A stretch of DNA of 64,000 nucleotides from Planctomycetota bacterium (GTDB taxonomy: Bacteria > Planctomycetota > Planctomycetia > Pirellulales > UBA1268): contig JAPOIM010000011.1 of NCBI GenBank assembly GCA_029978905.1, positions 1-64,000 of the forward strand, in the 5' to 3' direction. Shown one piece after another: positions 47,397 to 56,500 of this stretch. The translations under genes and the position numbers were made by a program. Position 1 is the first letter of the stretch. The number at the start of each line of letters is the position of its first letter. The notes beneath the pieces were generated by a model. It had not been told where the DNA came from. It ran no database searches and saw nothing but the letters and a program-made list of their open reading frames with translations.

Positions 47397-49147
47397 TCGC
47401 CCGACGGCTTGGGCAGCTGGAGTTCTAGGTCGGTGCGGGTGGGCTGTCCGCTGACACCGGCCCCTGCCGCTGGGAGCACCATCTCTGAAGGCACGGGGAA
47501 ACTCGGCATGCTCGGGCCCAGAGAGGTGTCGGCTGCTCGCAGGTCACTGTCTGCCGTCCAGTACGACTGACGGGCCGCGATCTCCATCAAGTCGGCGTCG
47601 AACTTGGCCTGTTCCCGCAGCGCGATTCGCAAGATGTCGCTGCGGCCGAGACGAAACTGCTCACGCTCTGCGTTTGCCACAGTGTCGGCGAGTTCGACCG
47701 CTTCGACGGTTTTGTCGTGAAAGGCGTACGCTCGTTCCAACTTGGAAAACGCATCCTGCACATCGGCTCGCACCGTGTCCTCGGTGTAGCGGAGCTGCTG
47801 ATCGATTTGGGCGAGTTTGGCATCGATCGACTGCAGCCGGCCTCGGGCCCCTCGCCTTTGGGCTGGCATCTGGAAGACGAGAGTTGCCGAGAGTACCTGG
47901 CGGTTCAGGCCTTCCGGGCCTGAGAGCGGACTCTTGCCATAGCCCAGGTCTTGGTTGCCCGCGATCTGCGCGTCGAGGCCTGGCAGGGTTTCGTTGGCGG
48001 CGAGCCTCCGTTCCACGATCAGCTTTTCTCGCTGGAGGGAGAGTTCGCGAAACTCGGGTCGCTGGGAGATGGCGCGGGAGAGGGCTTCGTTGTAGATCGA
48101 CGAGGAAGGTTCGATCGGTTCTGGCAATCGCCGCATCCGCCGCCGACTGACGAGCAAGGGGCGGCCGCCATCGTCGCGATAGAAGAGCGAGAGGTGGATC
48201 GTGGCTTGCTGCACCATGCGATCGGCCTTGACCGCCATCCCCTCACGCAGCGCGATGTTTTTCTTGTTGTCGATCCGCTCGATGTTGGCCGTCGCTCCGC
48301 GCTCCACGCGGAGGCCCAAGAACGCATCGCGGTCGCTGGCCAGTTTGACGAGCGACTCCGTGGCTTCACGATTCTCACCACTACCCGTCCAGAGCCAGTA
48401 CGCATGGGCTGCGGCGCGCATAAAGTCGAGGCGGCGGCGGATGATCGTGGGCTCGGCGAGGGCTTGGTTGAGTTGGGCCTGGGCGCGTCCGGCCCGCGCG
48501 GCATCGATGTCGCGGTTGCGGGCGAGCGGCACCGAAAGTCCGCCGCGAAACTCGCCCCCCGCAGCGGTTTTGTTGTGCAGCTTGTAGGTGGGGAAGTCGC
48601 CGAAGCCGGTTCGGTAGCCACCAAACATCGACACGCCCCCCTGCGTGAGCAGCTGCTCCACGCCGAAGTCGGAGATGTAGTTTTCGTACGTGCTCGGTGC
48701 CAGTGAACTGCCCATGCCAGTGACGTTGAGGTCAAACGCCCCCATGGCGCTGGTCATCTCACCGGCGGCGATGCCACGTTCCCCTTCGACCGCCATCAAC
48801 AACGGATAGTGCCGCTCGACACTTGCCAGCACTTCAGCAAGCGTCAGCGGCATCTGGCGGTCATCGACAAAACTGTCGGCCGGTTCGCCTCCCACGGAAG
48901 ACGGAGGGGGACGCACGGGAGGCACCTGCAGATCGTTGGCAGGTGGCGGGAGTTGCTCGGGAACGGGCTCGAGCGATCGCTGCGCGACGTGGAGATTGGC
49001 GTCGACTGCATACGCCGTGGTGAGCACGCTGGGGATGTGGCCCGGGGCGACCTCGTCGTGCTGACCGGCTGCGGACGGATCTGCGAAGAGCGCCCAAGGT
49101 TCCGCTCGGCTGGTGGTGGTCAGCGCTGCCAGGAGGCAGCACGCCAC
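47375..49147 (-). CDS. TolC-like outer-membrane efflux protein
   Basis: A ~590-residue outer membrane factor. After a hydrophobic start ([16 protein letters not shown]) and a Pro-rich spacer ([15 protein letters not shown]), the sequence shows the long paired alpha-helical OEP pattern: [55 protein letters not shown], and the second repeat around [28 protein letters not shown], ending before a Pro-rich tail. The start is uncertain: no ATG, GTG or TTG lies in frame between GTG 49147 and the coding end of the HlyD gene, and that GTG has a poor ribosome site. It is the third gene of the export operon. Confidence 0.82.
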   Translation of the reverse strand: MACCLLAALTTTSRAEPWALFADPSAAGQHDEVAPGHIPSVLTTAYAVDANLHVAQRSLEPVPEQLPPPANDLQVPPVRPPPSSVGGEPADSFVDDRQMPLTLAEVLASVERHYPLLMAVEGERGIAAGEMTSAMGAFDLNVTGMGSSLAPSTYENYISDFGVEQLLTQGGVSMFGGYRTGFGDFPTYKLHNKTAAGGEFRGGLSVPLARNRDIDAARAGRAQAQLNQALAEPTIIRRRLDFMRAAAHAYWLWTGSGENREATESLVKLASDRDAFLGLRVERGATANIERIDNKKNIALREGMAVKADRMVQQATIHLSLFYRDDGGRPLLVSRRRMRRLPEPIEPSSSIYNEALSRAISQRPEFRELSLQREKLIVERRLAANETLPGLDAQIAGNQDLGYGKSPLSGPEGLNRQVLSATLVFQMPAQRRGARGRLQSIDAKLAQIDQQLRYTEDTVRADVQDAFSKLERAYAFHDKTVEAVELADTVANAEREQFRLGRSDILRIALREQAKFDADLMEIAARQSYWTADSDLRAADTSLGPSMPSFPVPSEMVLPAAGAGVSGQPTRTDLELQLPKPSGDQPRMSR

Positions 49148-49179
49148 GACCGTTCGGAACCACCGCTGTGGGAGGCTTG

Positions 49180-50544
49180 TTACTTGACCTTGATCTTGGG
49201 GGCTTTGGGGCCTTTGCCGCCCGCCGTGATGGGCGCGACTTCGGGAGGGAAGCCGTTGAGCCGTCGCCAGAGTTCGAAGCCCAGTGACACGCGACTGAGA
49301 AACACCCAGCCCACCGCGTGATTCCCCTGTCGGAGAAACTCCGGATCGGGCCACTGCTCTCCCGGCAGCATCTCGTCCGGTTCGATCAACACGCGAAACT
49401 GGCCCGAGTCGTCGCTCGCCGGATCGACCTGCCGCACCTTTCCGCCAAAGGTGCCAATCGCGAGTTCCGGGAAGGAAGAAAACTGAATCGCCGGCCAGCC
49501 CTCGAACTGCAGCCGCACGTGGGGCATCTCGCCCGTCCGTTCGGCGAACCCGAGCACGAGCGGCGCGTCGAGGCCGTTGAGCTGCAGCTCGACGACGCGG
49601 TCGTTGGTGTCGGGGACGATCGTGCACAGTTCTTCACCTTCTTTTACGTACTGACCACCTTGGCTGACATTCGCCGCGACGCGGTAGACGACTCCATCGC
49701 ATGGAGCGACCACGAGTCGGGCTTTAAACCGTTCGATGCGGTTGTCGATGTCTTGGAGTTCTCGTTCGATGGAGAACAGGTTTTGCTCACTCTTGCGGAG
49801 GTTGCTGCGAGCCACGGCGATGGCGGAAAGGCCTGCCGCATCGGCCTGCACCACGAGCGACTCCTCGGTCATCAGATTGGCCTCGGCCCGTTCAATTTCC
49901 GCGTGCGCCCGTTCGGTGTCGGTGGTTGCACGGTCGGCTCGCATGCGGGCTTCGTCGCGATTGAGTTTGCTCTCGAGACCGCCAAACGTGGGGTTGGTGA
50001 AGAGGTCTTCGAACATCGCCGAGCGGCTCTGCTCAAACGACTCCGCAAACTCCGCGTTGGCGAGCCCCTGCTGGGCAACCTCGATCGCTCGTTTGGCTGC
50101 GTCACGGTTGGCTTCGGCGGCTTTTATTGCAGCTTCTCGCGCAGAAACCTGGGCATCGGCTGCTGCTTGCTGTTCATGCACCTCCTGTTTGGCCGCGGCG
50201 AGTCGTTCGTGGAGAAACGTCCGCTGGGCCTCAAGCCTTGCCTCAAGCTCCGGATCGTTATCTTCGATATCGACCAACGGATCGTTCATCTTCACGCGAC
50301 TTCCCTCAAGCACGTGCCATGTCCGCACCTGGCCTGACACTCGGGCGGTGATCACCTGCATCCGCTCTACGGGGGAGTAGGCCACCACCGTGCCCCGCCC
50401 CATCACGGTCTGTTGCCAAGGCACGAAGGCGAGGACGAATGGGGTGGCAAGGAAGAATGCGAAGACGAGGCGAGAGAGGTTTCGTACGAGCCTGGGCGTG
50501 GCCGTGCGTTGCATCAACTCGGTAAAGGATGGTGAGTCGTTCAT
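49180..50544 (-). CDS. HlyD-family membrane fusion protein
   Basis: A 454-residue periplasmic adaptor. One N-terminal helix (LVFAFFLATPFVLAFVPW), then the biotinyl-lipoyl-like half VITARVSGQVRTWHVLEGSRVKMNDPL, a long coiled coil (about residues 95-275, rich in Ala, Glu, Arg and Gln), the second lipoyl half VVAPCDGVVYRVAANVSQGGQYVKEGEEL and a beta-barrel domain. It should bridge the ABC protein and the TolC-like channel. ATG 50544 overlaps the ABC stop (ATGA) and has GGTGA 7 bases upstream; ATG 50550 is the alternative. The Lys-rich end (KGPKAPKIKVK) is unusual. Confidence 0.88.
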   Translation of the reverse strand: MNDSPSFTELMQRTATPRLVRNLSRLVFAFFLATPFVLAFVPWQQTVMGRGTVVAYSPVERMQVITARVSGQVRTWHVLEGSRVKMNDPLVDIEDNDPELEARLEAQRTFLHERLAAAKQEVHEQQAAADAQVSAREAAIKAAEANRDAAKRAIEVAQQGLANAEFAESFEQSRSAMFEDLFTNPTFGGLESKLNRDEARMRADRATTDTERAHAEIERAEANLMTEESLVVQADAAGLSAIAVARSNLRKSEQNLFSIERELQDIDNRIERFKARLVVAPCDGVVYRVAANVSQGGQYVKEGEELCTIVPDTNDRVVELQLNGLDAPLVLGFAERTGEMPHVRLQFEGWPAIQFSSFPELAIGTFGGKVRQVDPASDDSGQFRVLIEPDEMLPGEQWPDPEFLRQGNHAVGWVFLSRVSLGFELWRRLNGFPPEVAPITAGGKGPKAPKIKVK

Positions 50545-52181
50545 GACCATTTCACCGTCCTGTCGCAGCGACGGGTGATGTCTTTGCGGGAGGTGACCAC
50601 CACGAGCGTCCAGAGGTGCGTCCGCTCGAAGAGGGATTCGATAAGTTCTGGGCAGTCGGCGACATCGAGGCCGTCGAGGAGGCCATCGATCAACAGCAGC
50701 CGAGGTTTCCCGGCGATGGCTCGGGCGATGGAGAGCCGCAGCAACTCGTTCGTCGAGAGGGGGAGGCCGTCGGACGCCAGCGGCGACGACACTCCTTTGG
50801 GAAGTCTGGCGACCTGTTCGGCGAGCCCGACCATCTCCAACGCTTCTCGCACATCCGCAGCGGTCAACTCACTCCGTCCCACTCGGACGTTTTCAGCCAC
50901 GGTGCCCGCAAAAGTTTCGGCCTGCCCGACGAGCGCGATCCTCAGCCGAGTCGCGGCCCGGTCGAGAGAACGGGCGTCGATCCCGTCAAATTCCAGGAGG
51001 CCGCCATGGGGCACGCGGAGAAGTGCGAGTGTTTCCAGTAAAAACGACTTTCCACAGCCCGGTTCTCCCACCACCGCGATCCGTTCTCCAGGCGATGCCT
51101 CGAGGGTCTTCGGCTCCGTGCCTGTCTGGTGGATTTCGGCACGCACCCGCATCGGCTCGGCAGACTCCGGGAGCAGTTCCCCGCCCGTGGGCTCAAGCGT
51201 GAGCTCTTCAATGACGGCGAGTTTGTCGAGCGACGCCTGCAGGTCGTAGAAGATTTCCAGGTATTTCCCGCTCTTCGAGAGGGCGGAGAGCACGAGGGTC
51301 ACGATCAGTTCGCCCGCCACCAGCTGGCCGAGGTTGAGCTGCTGATTGATCACGAGCCAACCACCGAGGCCCAACAGTACGGTGCTCGCGATCGCTTCGA
51401 GTAGGAGGGCGAAGAGGGTCTGTCGCCAGACGACGCGGAAGTGCTCCCGCCGGAGGTCGATGTAGTGCGTGGTGAGCTGGTTAGCGCGGTCGATCGCCAC
51501 GCTGCCCCCTCGCCCAAATCGGAACGTGTGTGGACACTTCGCGATCTCTTCGAGCCAGGCGGCGACATCAAACTTCGCGTAACTCTCGTCGATCGCGGTC
51601 GACACGCCGTTGAAGCCGAGCACGCCGAGGAGAAAGGCAATCAGGCCAATCAGCACCAGCCCGAAGGTGAGCAGGTAGGGGTGGTAGAAGGAGAGCACGG
51701 CCATGCCGACAATCGTGATCATCACCACGCTCGTGCCTTCGACGAGGAGTGTGGCGAGTGCCTTTTGCTCGGACGCCACCTCAAAGAACCGATTCACGAT
51801 GTCGGTCGGATTGCGGCCGTCAAACGACTCGATCTCGGCTTTCGCAAACCGCATCGCAAACGCGTTGGCGGTGCGGGCAAAAATGCGGCGCTGCATGTAT
51901 TCCATCGCGAGCACCTGCATCGCTCGCAGGAGAGCCGCAAAACAGAGAAACCCCAGCATCACCAGCGCCAAGACAATCACCGGCCAGAGCAGTACGCCAA
52001 ACGCCACCACATTGACCACCGCTTCGATCGCGGCCGGGGTCACGATCGAGAGCAGGCCCACCCCCAGGGCCAGGGCCAGGATCATGAACACATCTTGCCG
52101 CTCGAGAGCGAGAATCGCGCCGAGTCGAGCCCAGTGGCTTCGCCGCGACGAGTGCTCATCCTTGTGGGAAGATCGACCCAT
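50541..52181 (-). CDS. ABC exporter (TMD-NBD) with degenerate ATPase motifs
   Basis: A 546-residue half-transporter. Membrane segments at about 31-50, 60-80, 148-165, 170-190 and 255-275 form the exporter TMD. The NBD has an intact Walker A (GEPGCGKS, 372-379) and Q-loop (Gln420). The signature reads LSTNE (475-479) instead of LSGGQ. Walker B ends LLLIDG, so the catalytic Glu is Gly500, and the switch His is Ser531 (VVVTSRKD). A homodimer would therefore lack both consensus hydrolysis sites. It is first in an operon with HlyD- and TolC-like genes, resembling type I secretion or tripartite efflux. No N-terminal peptidase domain is present. Confidence 0.85.
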   Translation of the reverse strand: MGRSSHKDEHSSRRSHWARLGAILALERQDVFMILALALGVGLLSIVTPAAIEAVVNVVAFGVLLWPVIVLALVMLGFLCFAALLRAMQVLAMEYMQRRIFARTANAFAMRFAKAEIESFDGRNPTDIVNRFFEVASEQKALATLLVEGTSVVMITIVGMAVLSFYHPYLLTFGLVLIGLIAFLLGVLGFNGVSTAIDESYAKFDVAAWLEEIAKCPHTFRFGRGGSVAIDRANQLTTHYIDLRREHFRVVWRQTLFALLLEAIASTVLLGLGGWLVINQQLNLGQLVAGELIVTLVLSALSKSGKYLEIFYDLQASLDKLAVIEELTLEPTGGELLPESAEPMRVRAEIHQTGTEPKTLEASPGERIAVVGEPGCGKSFLLETLALLRVPHGGLLEFDGIDARSLDRAATRLRIALVGQAETFAGTVAENVRVGRSELTAADVREALEMVGLAEQVARLPKGVSSPLASDGLPLSTNELLRLSIARAIAGKPRLLLIDGLLDGLDVADCPELIESLFERTHLWTLVVVTSRKDITRRCDRTVKWS

Positions 52182-52259
52182 AATGCGGCTCGTGCGGGGG
52201 GGCGAAGGAACACCGGGGCGTTCGCACAGGGGAAAACGCGCTCAGGAAAATGTGGATGA

Positions 52260-52287
52260 TTGAGCGGACTTCGCCGCCCTGTACTAT
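52260..52287 (+). promoter_or_regulatory. candidate sigma70-type promoter for a leaderless pgl transcript
   Basis: TTGAGC (52260-52265), a 16-base spacer and TACTAT (52282-52287). Seven bases later comes the ATG at 52295, which is where transcription would start from such a promoter. No ribosome site is visible in between, so the mRNA may begin at or next to the start codon. Motif matches are partial (4/6 in each box). Confidence 0.4.
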
Positions 52288-52294
52288 AGACGAC

Positions 52295-53053
52295 ATGATG
52301 TATGCTCCCACTTTGCACGTTGTGGAAAACCCCGCAGAACTTGCCAGTTTTGCCGCTGATTTTGTGGTGGAGCGGGCCCGGACGGCGGTCGCTGAGCGTG
52401 GTTGCTTTGTCGTGGCGCTCGCTGGCGGGGGGACGCCCAAGCCGGTGTATGAGCAACTCGCACACGCCGAACGCGTTGCCGCCATCGACTGGGAGCGGGT
52501 GCATGTGTTCTTTGGGGATGAGCGGTGCGTGCCCCCTGCAGATGAGCAGAGCAACTTCCGCATGGCTCGCGAGGCCTTGCTGGAGCACGTTCCCCTGCCG
52601 GAGGTGAACATCCACCGCATGCTTGGGGAGGTGGATCCCGAGGTCGCGGCGGTCACCTGTGAGCAGCAGCTCAAACAGCTCTTCCGCTGCGAGCGGCCCG
52701 CGATCGACCTCGTCCTGCTCGGCATCGGGGGGGATGGTCACACCGCCTCACTCTTCCCCGGCACGGCGGCCGTGCGTGAGCGGGAGCGGCTCGTGGTGGC
52801 TCAGTATGTCGACAAGCTTGCTTCCTGGCGGGTGACCTTCACGCCAGTGCTGCTCGACGCGGCCCACGAGGTGCTCTTTCTTGCTGAGGGGGCCGGCAAA
52901 GCCAGCGTGATTCGCGAAATCCTTGAGGGGACCTACCGGCCCGACGTTTTGCCTTCCCAACGCGTGCAGCCGCGCGCAGGTCGCGTACACTGGCTCCTCG
53001 ACCGGGCGGCGGCGGGCGGGCTTCGCGAGACGTTGCCGCGTGTTGGCCGTTAG
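52295..53053 (+). CDS. pgl: 6-phosphogluconolactonase
   Basis: A 252-residue 6PGL of the DevB/SOL type, hydrolysing 6-phosphoglucono-lactone in the pentose phosphate pathway. Seen: FVVALAGGGTPKPVYEQL, VHVFFGDERCVPPADEQSNFRM, DLVLLGIGGDGHTASLFPGT and ITFTP-like VTFTPVLLDAAHEVLFL. ATGs at 52295 and 52298 both suit; an in-frame ATG at 52250 would add unconserved residues. The gene is divergent from the ABC operon. zwf and gnd are not in the window. Confidence 0.92.
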   Translation: MMYAPTLHVVENPAELASFAADFVVERARTAVAERGCFVVALAGGGTPKPVYEQLAHAERVAAIDWERVHVFFGDERCVPPADEQSNFRMAREALLEHVPLPEVNIHRMLGEVDPEVAAVTCEQQLKQLFRCERPAIDLVLLGIGGDGHTASLFPGTAAVRERERLVVAQYVDKLASWRVTFTPVLLDAAHEVLFLAEGAGKASVIREILEGTYRPDVLPSQRVQPRAGRVHWLLDRAAAGGLRETLPRVGR

Positions 53054-53099
53054 AAGATCGTCTGGGGTTGAGAACAACGCTGTTTTGGAGGCCACTGTC

Positions 53100-53630
53100 A
53101 TGGCATGGGTACGTCTGTCTGTTGTTGCGTGTGCCTTGGCTGTCGCTGGCTGCGTGGATCCGCCCGGTGATCCGAACGCCACGACGTCTTCGGCGCCGTC
53201 CACGTCGACGGGCTCTGACACGGGGGGGCCGATTCAGACCCGCAAAACGCTCAACCAAAAAACACAGAACGTGATGCGGATGGAGGAGGCTCTCGCCGCT
53301 GGCGGTGTGCTCGCCGAGAAGCCAGAAAACGATGGCGGGCTGGGCGTGGTGGCTGGAGCCTACCGCTCGAGCGTGGCGAAACTTGGCAACATCGCCGTGC
53401 AGCAGGCGATGCAGTTCTACAACGCCGAGCATGGCGAAATGCCCGCCAACTACGACGAGTTCATGAAGTGGATCATCAAGCCCGGCCAGCCCGATGGCAT
53501 CGAGTTGGCGATGCTCCCCTACTACCAGGAGTATTCCTACGACGAACAGTCGCGGCAGCTCGTGGTGATCGAGTTCCCCGCCAAGCGCGAGCAGCGGGAA
53601 CAGGAAACGACCGGAGCCTCGGGGCTGTAA
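53100..53630 (+). CDS. hypothetical lipoprotein
   Basis: A 176-residue protein starting at ATG 53100 (GGAG upstream). The signal LSVVACALAVAGC is a lipobox with Cys18, so it is likely lipid-anchored. A Ser/Thr-rich linker follows (NATTSSAPSTSTGSDTGG), then a soluble part with IAVQQAMQFYNAEHGEMPANYDEF, reminiscent of the small 'pilin-like' DUF domains that read 'YYAEHGEYP', and LPYYQEYSYDEQSRQLVVIE. Function unknown. It follows pgl by 46 bases. Confidence 0.72.
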   Translation: MAWVRLSVVACALAVAGCVDPPGDPNATTSSAPSTSTGSDTGGPIQTRKTLNQKTQNVMRMEEALAAGGVLAEKPENDGGLGVVAGAYRSSVAKLGNIAVQQAMQFYNAEHGEMPANYDEFMKWIIKPGQPDGIELAMLPYYQEYSYDEQSRQLVVIEFPAKREQREQETTGASGL

Positions 53631-53670
53631 GGCGCAGAGGGGGCTTTGCGGGGCTTCGCGTAGAAGGAAG

Positions 53671-53829
53671 TCAGCCCTCGGCATGCGCGGTGGGGCGGCG
53701 ACGCTGCTGGCAGGCTTTGGAGCAGTAGCGAACCTGCTCCCAACAGGCCGCCCATTTCTTGCGCCACGTAAACGGCCGTCCGCAGACCGCGCAGGTCTTC
53801 GACGGAAGGTGTGGCTTGCTGTGTGCCAT
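53671..53829 (-). CDS. DUF2256 zinc-ribbon mini-protein
   Basis: A 52-residue protein encoded by ATG 53829 to TGA 53671. The sequence has [19 protein letters not shown], then VRYCSKAC, which is the DUF2256 pattern (two Cys pairs and the WRKKW core) at full family length. It is likely a zinc-binding protein; function is unknown. In other bacteria DUF2256 genes often sit near cryptochrome/photolyase or Fe-S-type genes, none of which is here. It lies between a lipoprotein gene and the sulfatase, 44 bases after the sulfatase stop on the same strand. Confidence 0.85.
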   Translation of the reverse strand: MAHSKPHLPSKTCAVCGRPFTWRKKWAACWEQVRYCSKACQQRRRPTAHAEG

Positions 53830-53873
53830 GGCGCGAACTCTCTGCAAAACGGCACGCGTCGCGACGTGGCCGA

Positions 53874-55505
53874 TTACGGCTGGGCGGACGCCGCGATGGC
53901 TTCCTTCACCGTCTGCACACCGAGCAACTGGTCTTGGGCGAAGGGGCCGTCGGAGCCACCCTTGGGCCAGGTGGCAGGGTCGGCATAGAGACCGTCGTCT
54001 TCGTAGTGGGCCTGCAGCTGGGCGATTTCGTTTTTCAGGGCTGCAAACGCCGCCTGCACTTCCGGCTCACCCGCCCGGTCGTAGAGCAGGTTGTGCTGCT
54101 CCGTGGGGTCGCTGCGGAGGTCGAAGAGTTCCCACGCATCCTTCTTCCAGTAGTGAATCAGTTTGTGGGTGGCGGTGCGCACGCCGTAATGGGCGCGGGT
54201 GTTGTGGTGACCGGGATCGTGGTAGTAGCGGTAATAAACGCTCGTTCGCCAGTCGGTTGGCGTGCTGCCTGAGAGCAGCGGGCGGAGGCTGCGGCCCTGC
54301 ATCGAGGAGGGGATCGGCAGGCCGGCCAGGTCGAGGAACGTGGGGGCGAGATCGATGTTCGCCACAAACGCGTCGGGCGTGATTGCCTTGGTAATCCCGG
54401 GGCCACGCGCGAGCAGCGGCACCCTCAGGCCCGGCTCGTACATGAACCGCTTGTCGTACATGCCGAGGTCGCCGAGGTACCACCCGTTGTCGGCGGAGTA
54501 GATGACGATGGTTTCGTCGGCGATGCCAAGCCGATCGAGTTCGTCGAGGACCTTGCCAACGTTGTCGTCAACGCCCTGCACGCAGGCGAGGTAGTCTCGC
54601 ATGTACTGCTGATACTTCCACTTCACGAGCGCTTTGCCGGTGAGTTCCTCGCCGTCGACGACCAGGCTATCGGGCTTCACGCCAAGCCAGTCCCGCAGGT
54701 CTTTGCCTTGGAGGTTTGCCGGCGGATCGAGCTTCAGGTCGCGTCGGGTGAGGTCGCGGGCAACGGACTGCTCGTTTTCGGGGAGTGCGGCGGGGCGGGT
54801 CGCGTAGTCGTCCCAGAGGGTTTCCGGTTCGGGGATCACGGCATCTTTGAACTTGGCCTTGTTTCGCTCATCGGGCTCCCACGCGCGGTGCGGCGCTTTG
54901 TGGTGGAGCATCAAAAAGAAGGGCTTATCGTCCGGGCGGGTGCGAATGAACTCGACTCCGAGGTCGCCGATGATGTCGGTGCAGTGGCCCTCGATGGTGA
55001 GCTTCTTGCCTGGGGCGAGGAACTGAGGGTTCCAGTAGGCCCCCTGCCCTGGCAACACCACCCAGCGGTCGAAGCCCGTGGGGTCGCTGCCGAGATGCCA
55101 CTTGCCGATCATCCCGGTGTGGTAGCCGCCGGCCTGCAGATGCTTGGCGACCGTGTCGCGCGAGCCGTCAAACTGATTGAACACCGGCACACCATTCTTG
55201 TGGGAATACTGCCCGGTCAGGAGTGTGGCTCGGCTGGGGGTGCAGATCGAGTTGGTCACGAACGAGTTCGTGAACCGCGCCCCCTCCGTTGCCAACCGAT
55301 CAAGGTGCGGCGTGTGGTTGACACGTGAGCCGTAGGCCGAGATGGCGTGCTCGGCGTGGTCGTCGCTGAAGATGAACAGGATGTTGGGGTGCCGAGCCTC
55401 CGCGGCTCTTGCCGGTGCTGCTGTGGTGATCGCTCCCATGCTGATTGCAGCACAAAGCGTTGCCATCACCACCATCGAACGCAGCGAAGAAGTCAGCAGA
55501 CGCAT
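53874..55505 (-). CDS. secreted sulfatase (formylglycine type)
   Basis: A 543-residue type I sulfatase. Signal peptide ([23 protein letters not shown]), metal site [16 protein letters not shown], and the modified Cys in [15 protein letters not shown] (CxPSR, converted to formylglycine by a maturase not in this window). Further blocks: [39 protein letters not shown] and [12 protein letters not shown]. Substrate unknown; a sulfated polysaccharide is likely for planctomycetes. ATG 55505 has GGGGAG 10 bases upstream; the TTG at 55514 is too close to that site. Confidence 0.93.
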   Translation of the reverse strand: MRLLTSSLRSMVVMATLCAAISMGAITTAAPARAAEARHPNILFIFSDDHAEHAISAYGSRVNHTPHLDRLATEGARFTNSFVTNSICTPSRATLLTGQYSHKNGVPVFNQFDGSRDTVAKHLQAGGYHTGMIGKWHLGSDPTGFDRWVVLPGQGAYWNPQFLAPGKKLTIEGHCTDIIGDLGVEFIRTRPDDKPFFLMLHHKAPHRAWEPDERNKAKFKDAVIPEPETLWDDYATRPAALPENEQSVARDLTRRDLKLDPPANLQGKDLRDWLGVKPDSLVVDGEELTGKALVKWKYQQYMRDYLACVQGVDDNVGKVLDELDRLGIADETIVIYSADNGWYLGDLGMYDKRFMYEPGLRVPLLARGPGITKAITPDAFVANIDLAPTFLDLAGLPIPSSMQGRSLRPLLSGSTPTDWRTSVYYRYYHDPGHHNTRAHYGVRTATHKLIHYWKKDAWELFDLRSDPTEQHNLLYDRAGEPEVQAAFAALKNEIAQLQAHYEDDGLYADPATWPKGGSDGPFAQDQLLGVQTVKEAIAASAQP

Positions 55506-55601
55506 CAGGTTCAATCTCCCCGGAGAGCTGAAATCAGAAGGACGTGAAGTCTGGAGACGTGAGGGCAGACGCTGCCCGTGGGTACGTAACCTCGCGGTAG
55601 G

Positions 55602-56405
55602 CTACTCCTCGAGCACCATGATTTCGACCGACTTGAAGTCGACGGGGTGCCCCTCCGACTGCAGGGAAATCGTGCCGCCAGAAATCGCCAGATTGCCTCC
55701 GGCAGCCTCGATGAGGGGCTTCGCTGTCGCATCGTCTGGGTCGTACTGCGACTTCTCGTATTCCAAGACGGGCTCGCCGTTGACGAAGTGTCGCATCAGG
55801 CCGTTGCCATGCGCTTCGAGTTCAATCGTGACCCACTGGTCGCCGTGGTAGGTCTGGCTGGTGCTGTCTTTGCAGTGCGGCGTGTGGAGCAGTTCTCGCA
55901 TCACAACGTGGGTGCCGGGGGTGCAGAGATTGCCGGTGTGTCGGGTGTGCTCACCGTCGCCGCCGAGCATCTGCACTTCGATCGACACGGGAAACTCCTG
56001 GTCGACCGCCATCGACTCCGGCGACTGGCCATGTGCCATGATACCGCTGTTGCGGATGGCCCAGCCTGGGGCCCCAGGGCATTGCTCTCCGACGAAGCGA
56101 TACACGACACGCAGTTTGTAGGCGCGGAACGGCTGCTCAAAGAACAGATGGCCGAAGCGGTCTTCGAAGCGGTCGTAGGCGTCGTACCGCACCTGGATCA
56201 TGCCGTCGGCCACGCGGAACGTGTCGCCGAAGTTTTCGCCTGCCTTGTGGCCGCGGATCTTCGGGGTCCAGCCGGTGAGGTCCTTGCCGTTAAAAAGCGA
56301 CCGCCACTCTCCTTCTTCCGCCTGCACGCTCTGCGGCCGAGAGAGAGAGCCCAAGCCCATTACACAGCAGACCACCAGCGACGCCGCGAGAAACCTTCGA
56401 CTCAT
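55602..56405 (-). CDS. DUF1080 (3-keto-disaccharide hydrolase-like) secreted protein
   Basis: A 267-residue protein with signal (FLAASLVVCCVMGLGSLSRPQSVQA) and a DUF1080 jelly-roll: EWRSLFNGKDLTGWTPK, FRVADGMIQV, LRVVYRFVG, NSGIMAHG, VSIEVQMLGGD, WVTIELEAHGNGLMRHFVNGEPVLEY, and ISLQSEGHPVDFKSVEIMVLEE. The fold is lectin/glucanase-like; some members hydrolyse 3-keto-glycosides. GGAGGT lies upstream of ATG 56405. It precedes the sulfatase gene by 96 bases on the same strand, so both may serve glycan breakdown. Confidence 0.9.
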   Translation of the reverse strand: MSRRFLAASLVVCCVMGLGSLSRPQSVQAEEGEWRSLFNGKDLTGWTPKIRGHKAGENFGDTFRVADGMIQVRYDAYDRFEDRFGHLFFEQPFRAYKLRVVYRFVGEQCPGAPGWAIRNSGIMAHGQSPESMAVDQEFPVSIEVQMLGGDGEHTRHTGNLCTPGTHVVMRELLHTPHCKDSTSQTYHGDQWVTIELEAHGNGLMRHFVNGEPVLEYEKSQYDPDDATAKPLIEAAGGNLAISGGTISLQSEGHPVDFKSVEIMVLEE

Positions 56406-56500
56406 CGTATTCGCACCTCCAAAGTGAAGGCCTTTACGATACCTTTGCGGGCGGCTCGATGCGACTGTCTGCCTCGGCCGGCGGCTGTTTCCGTTCACGC

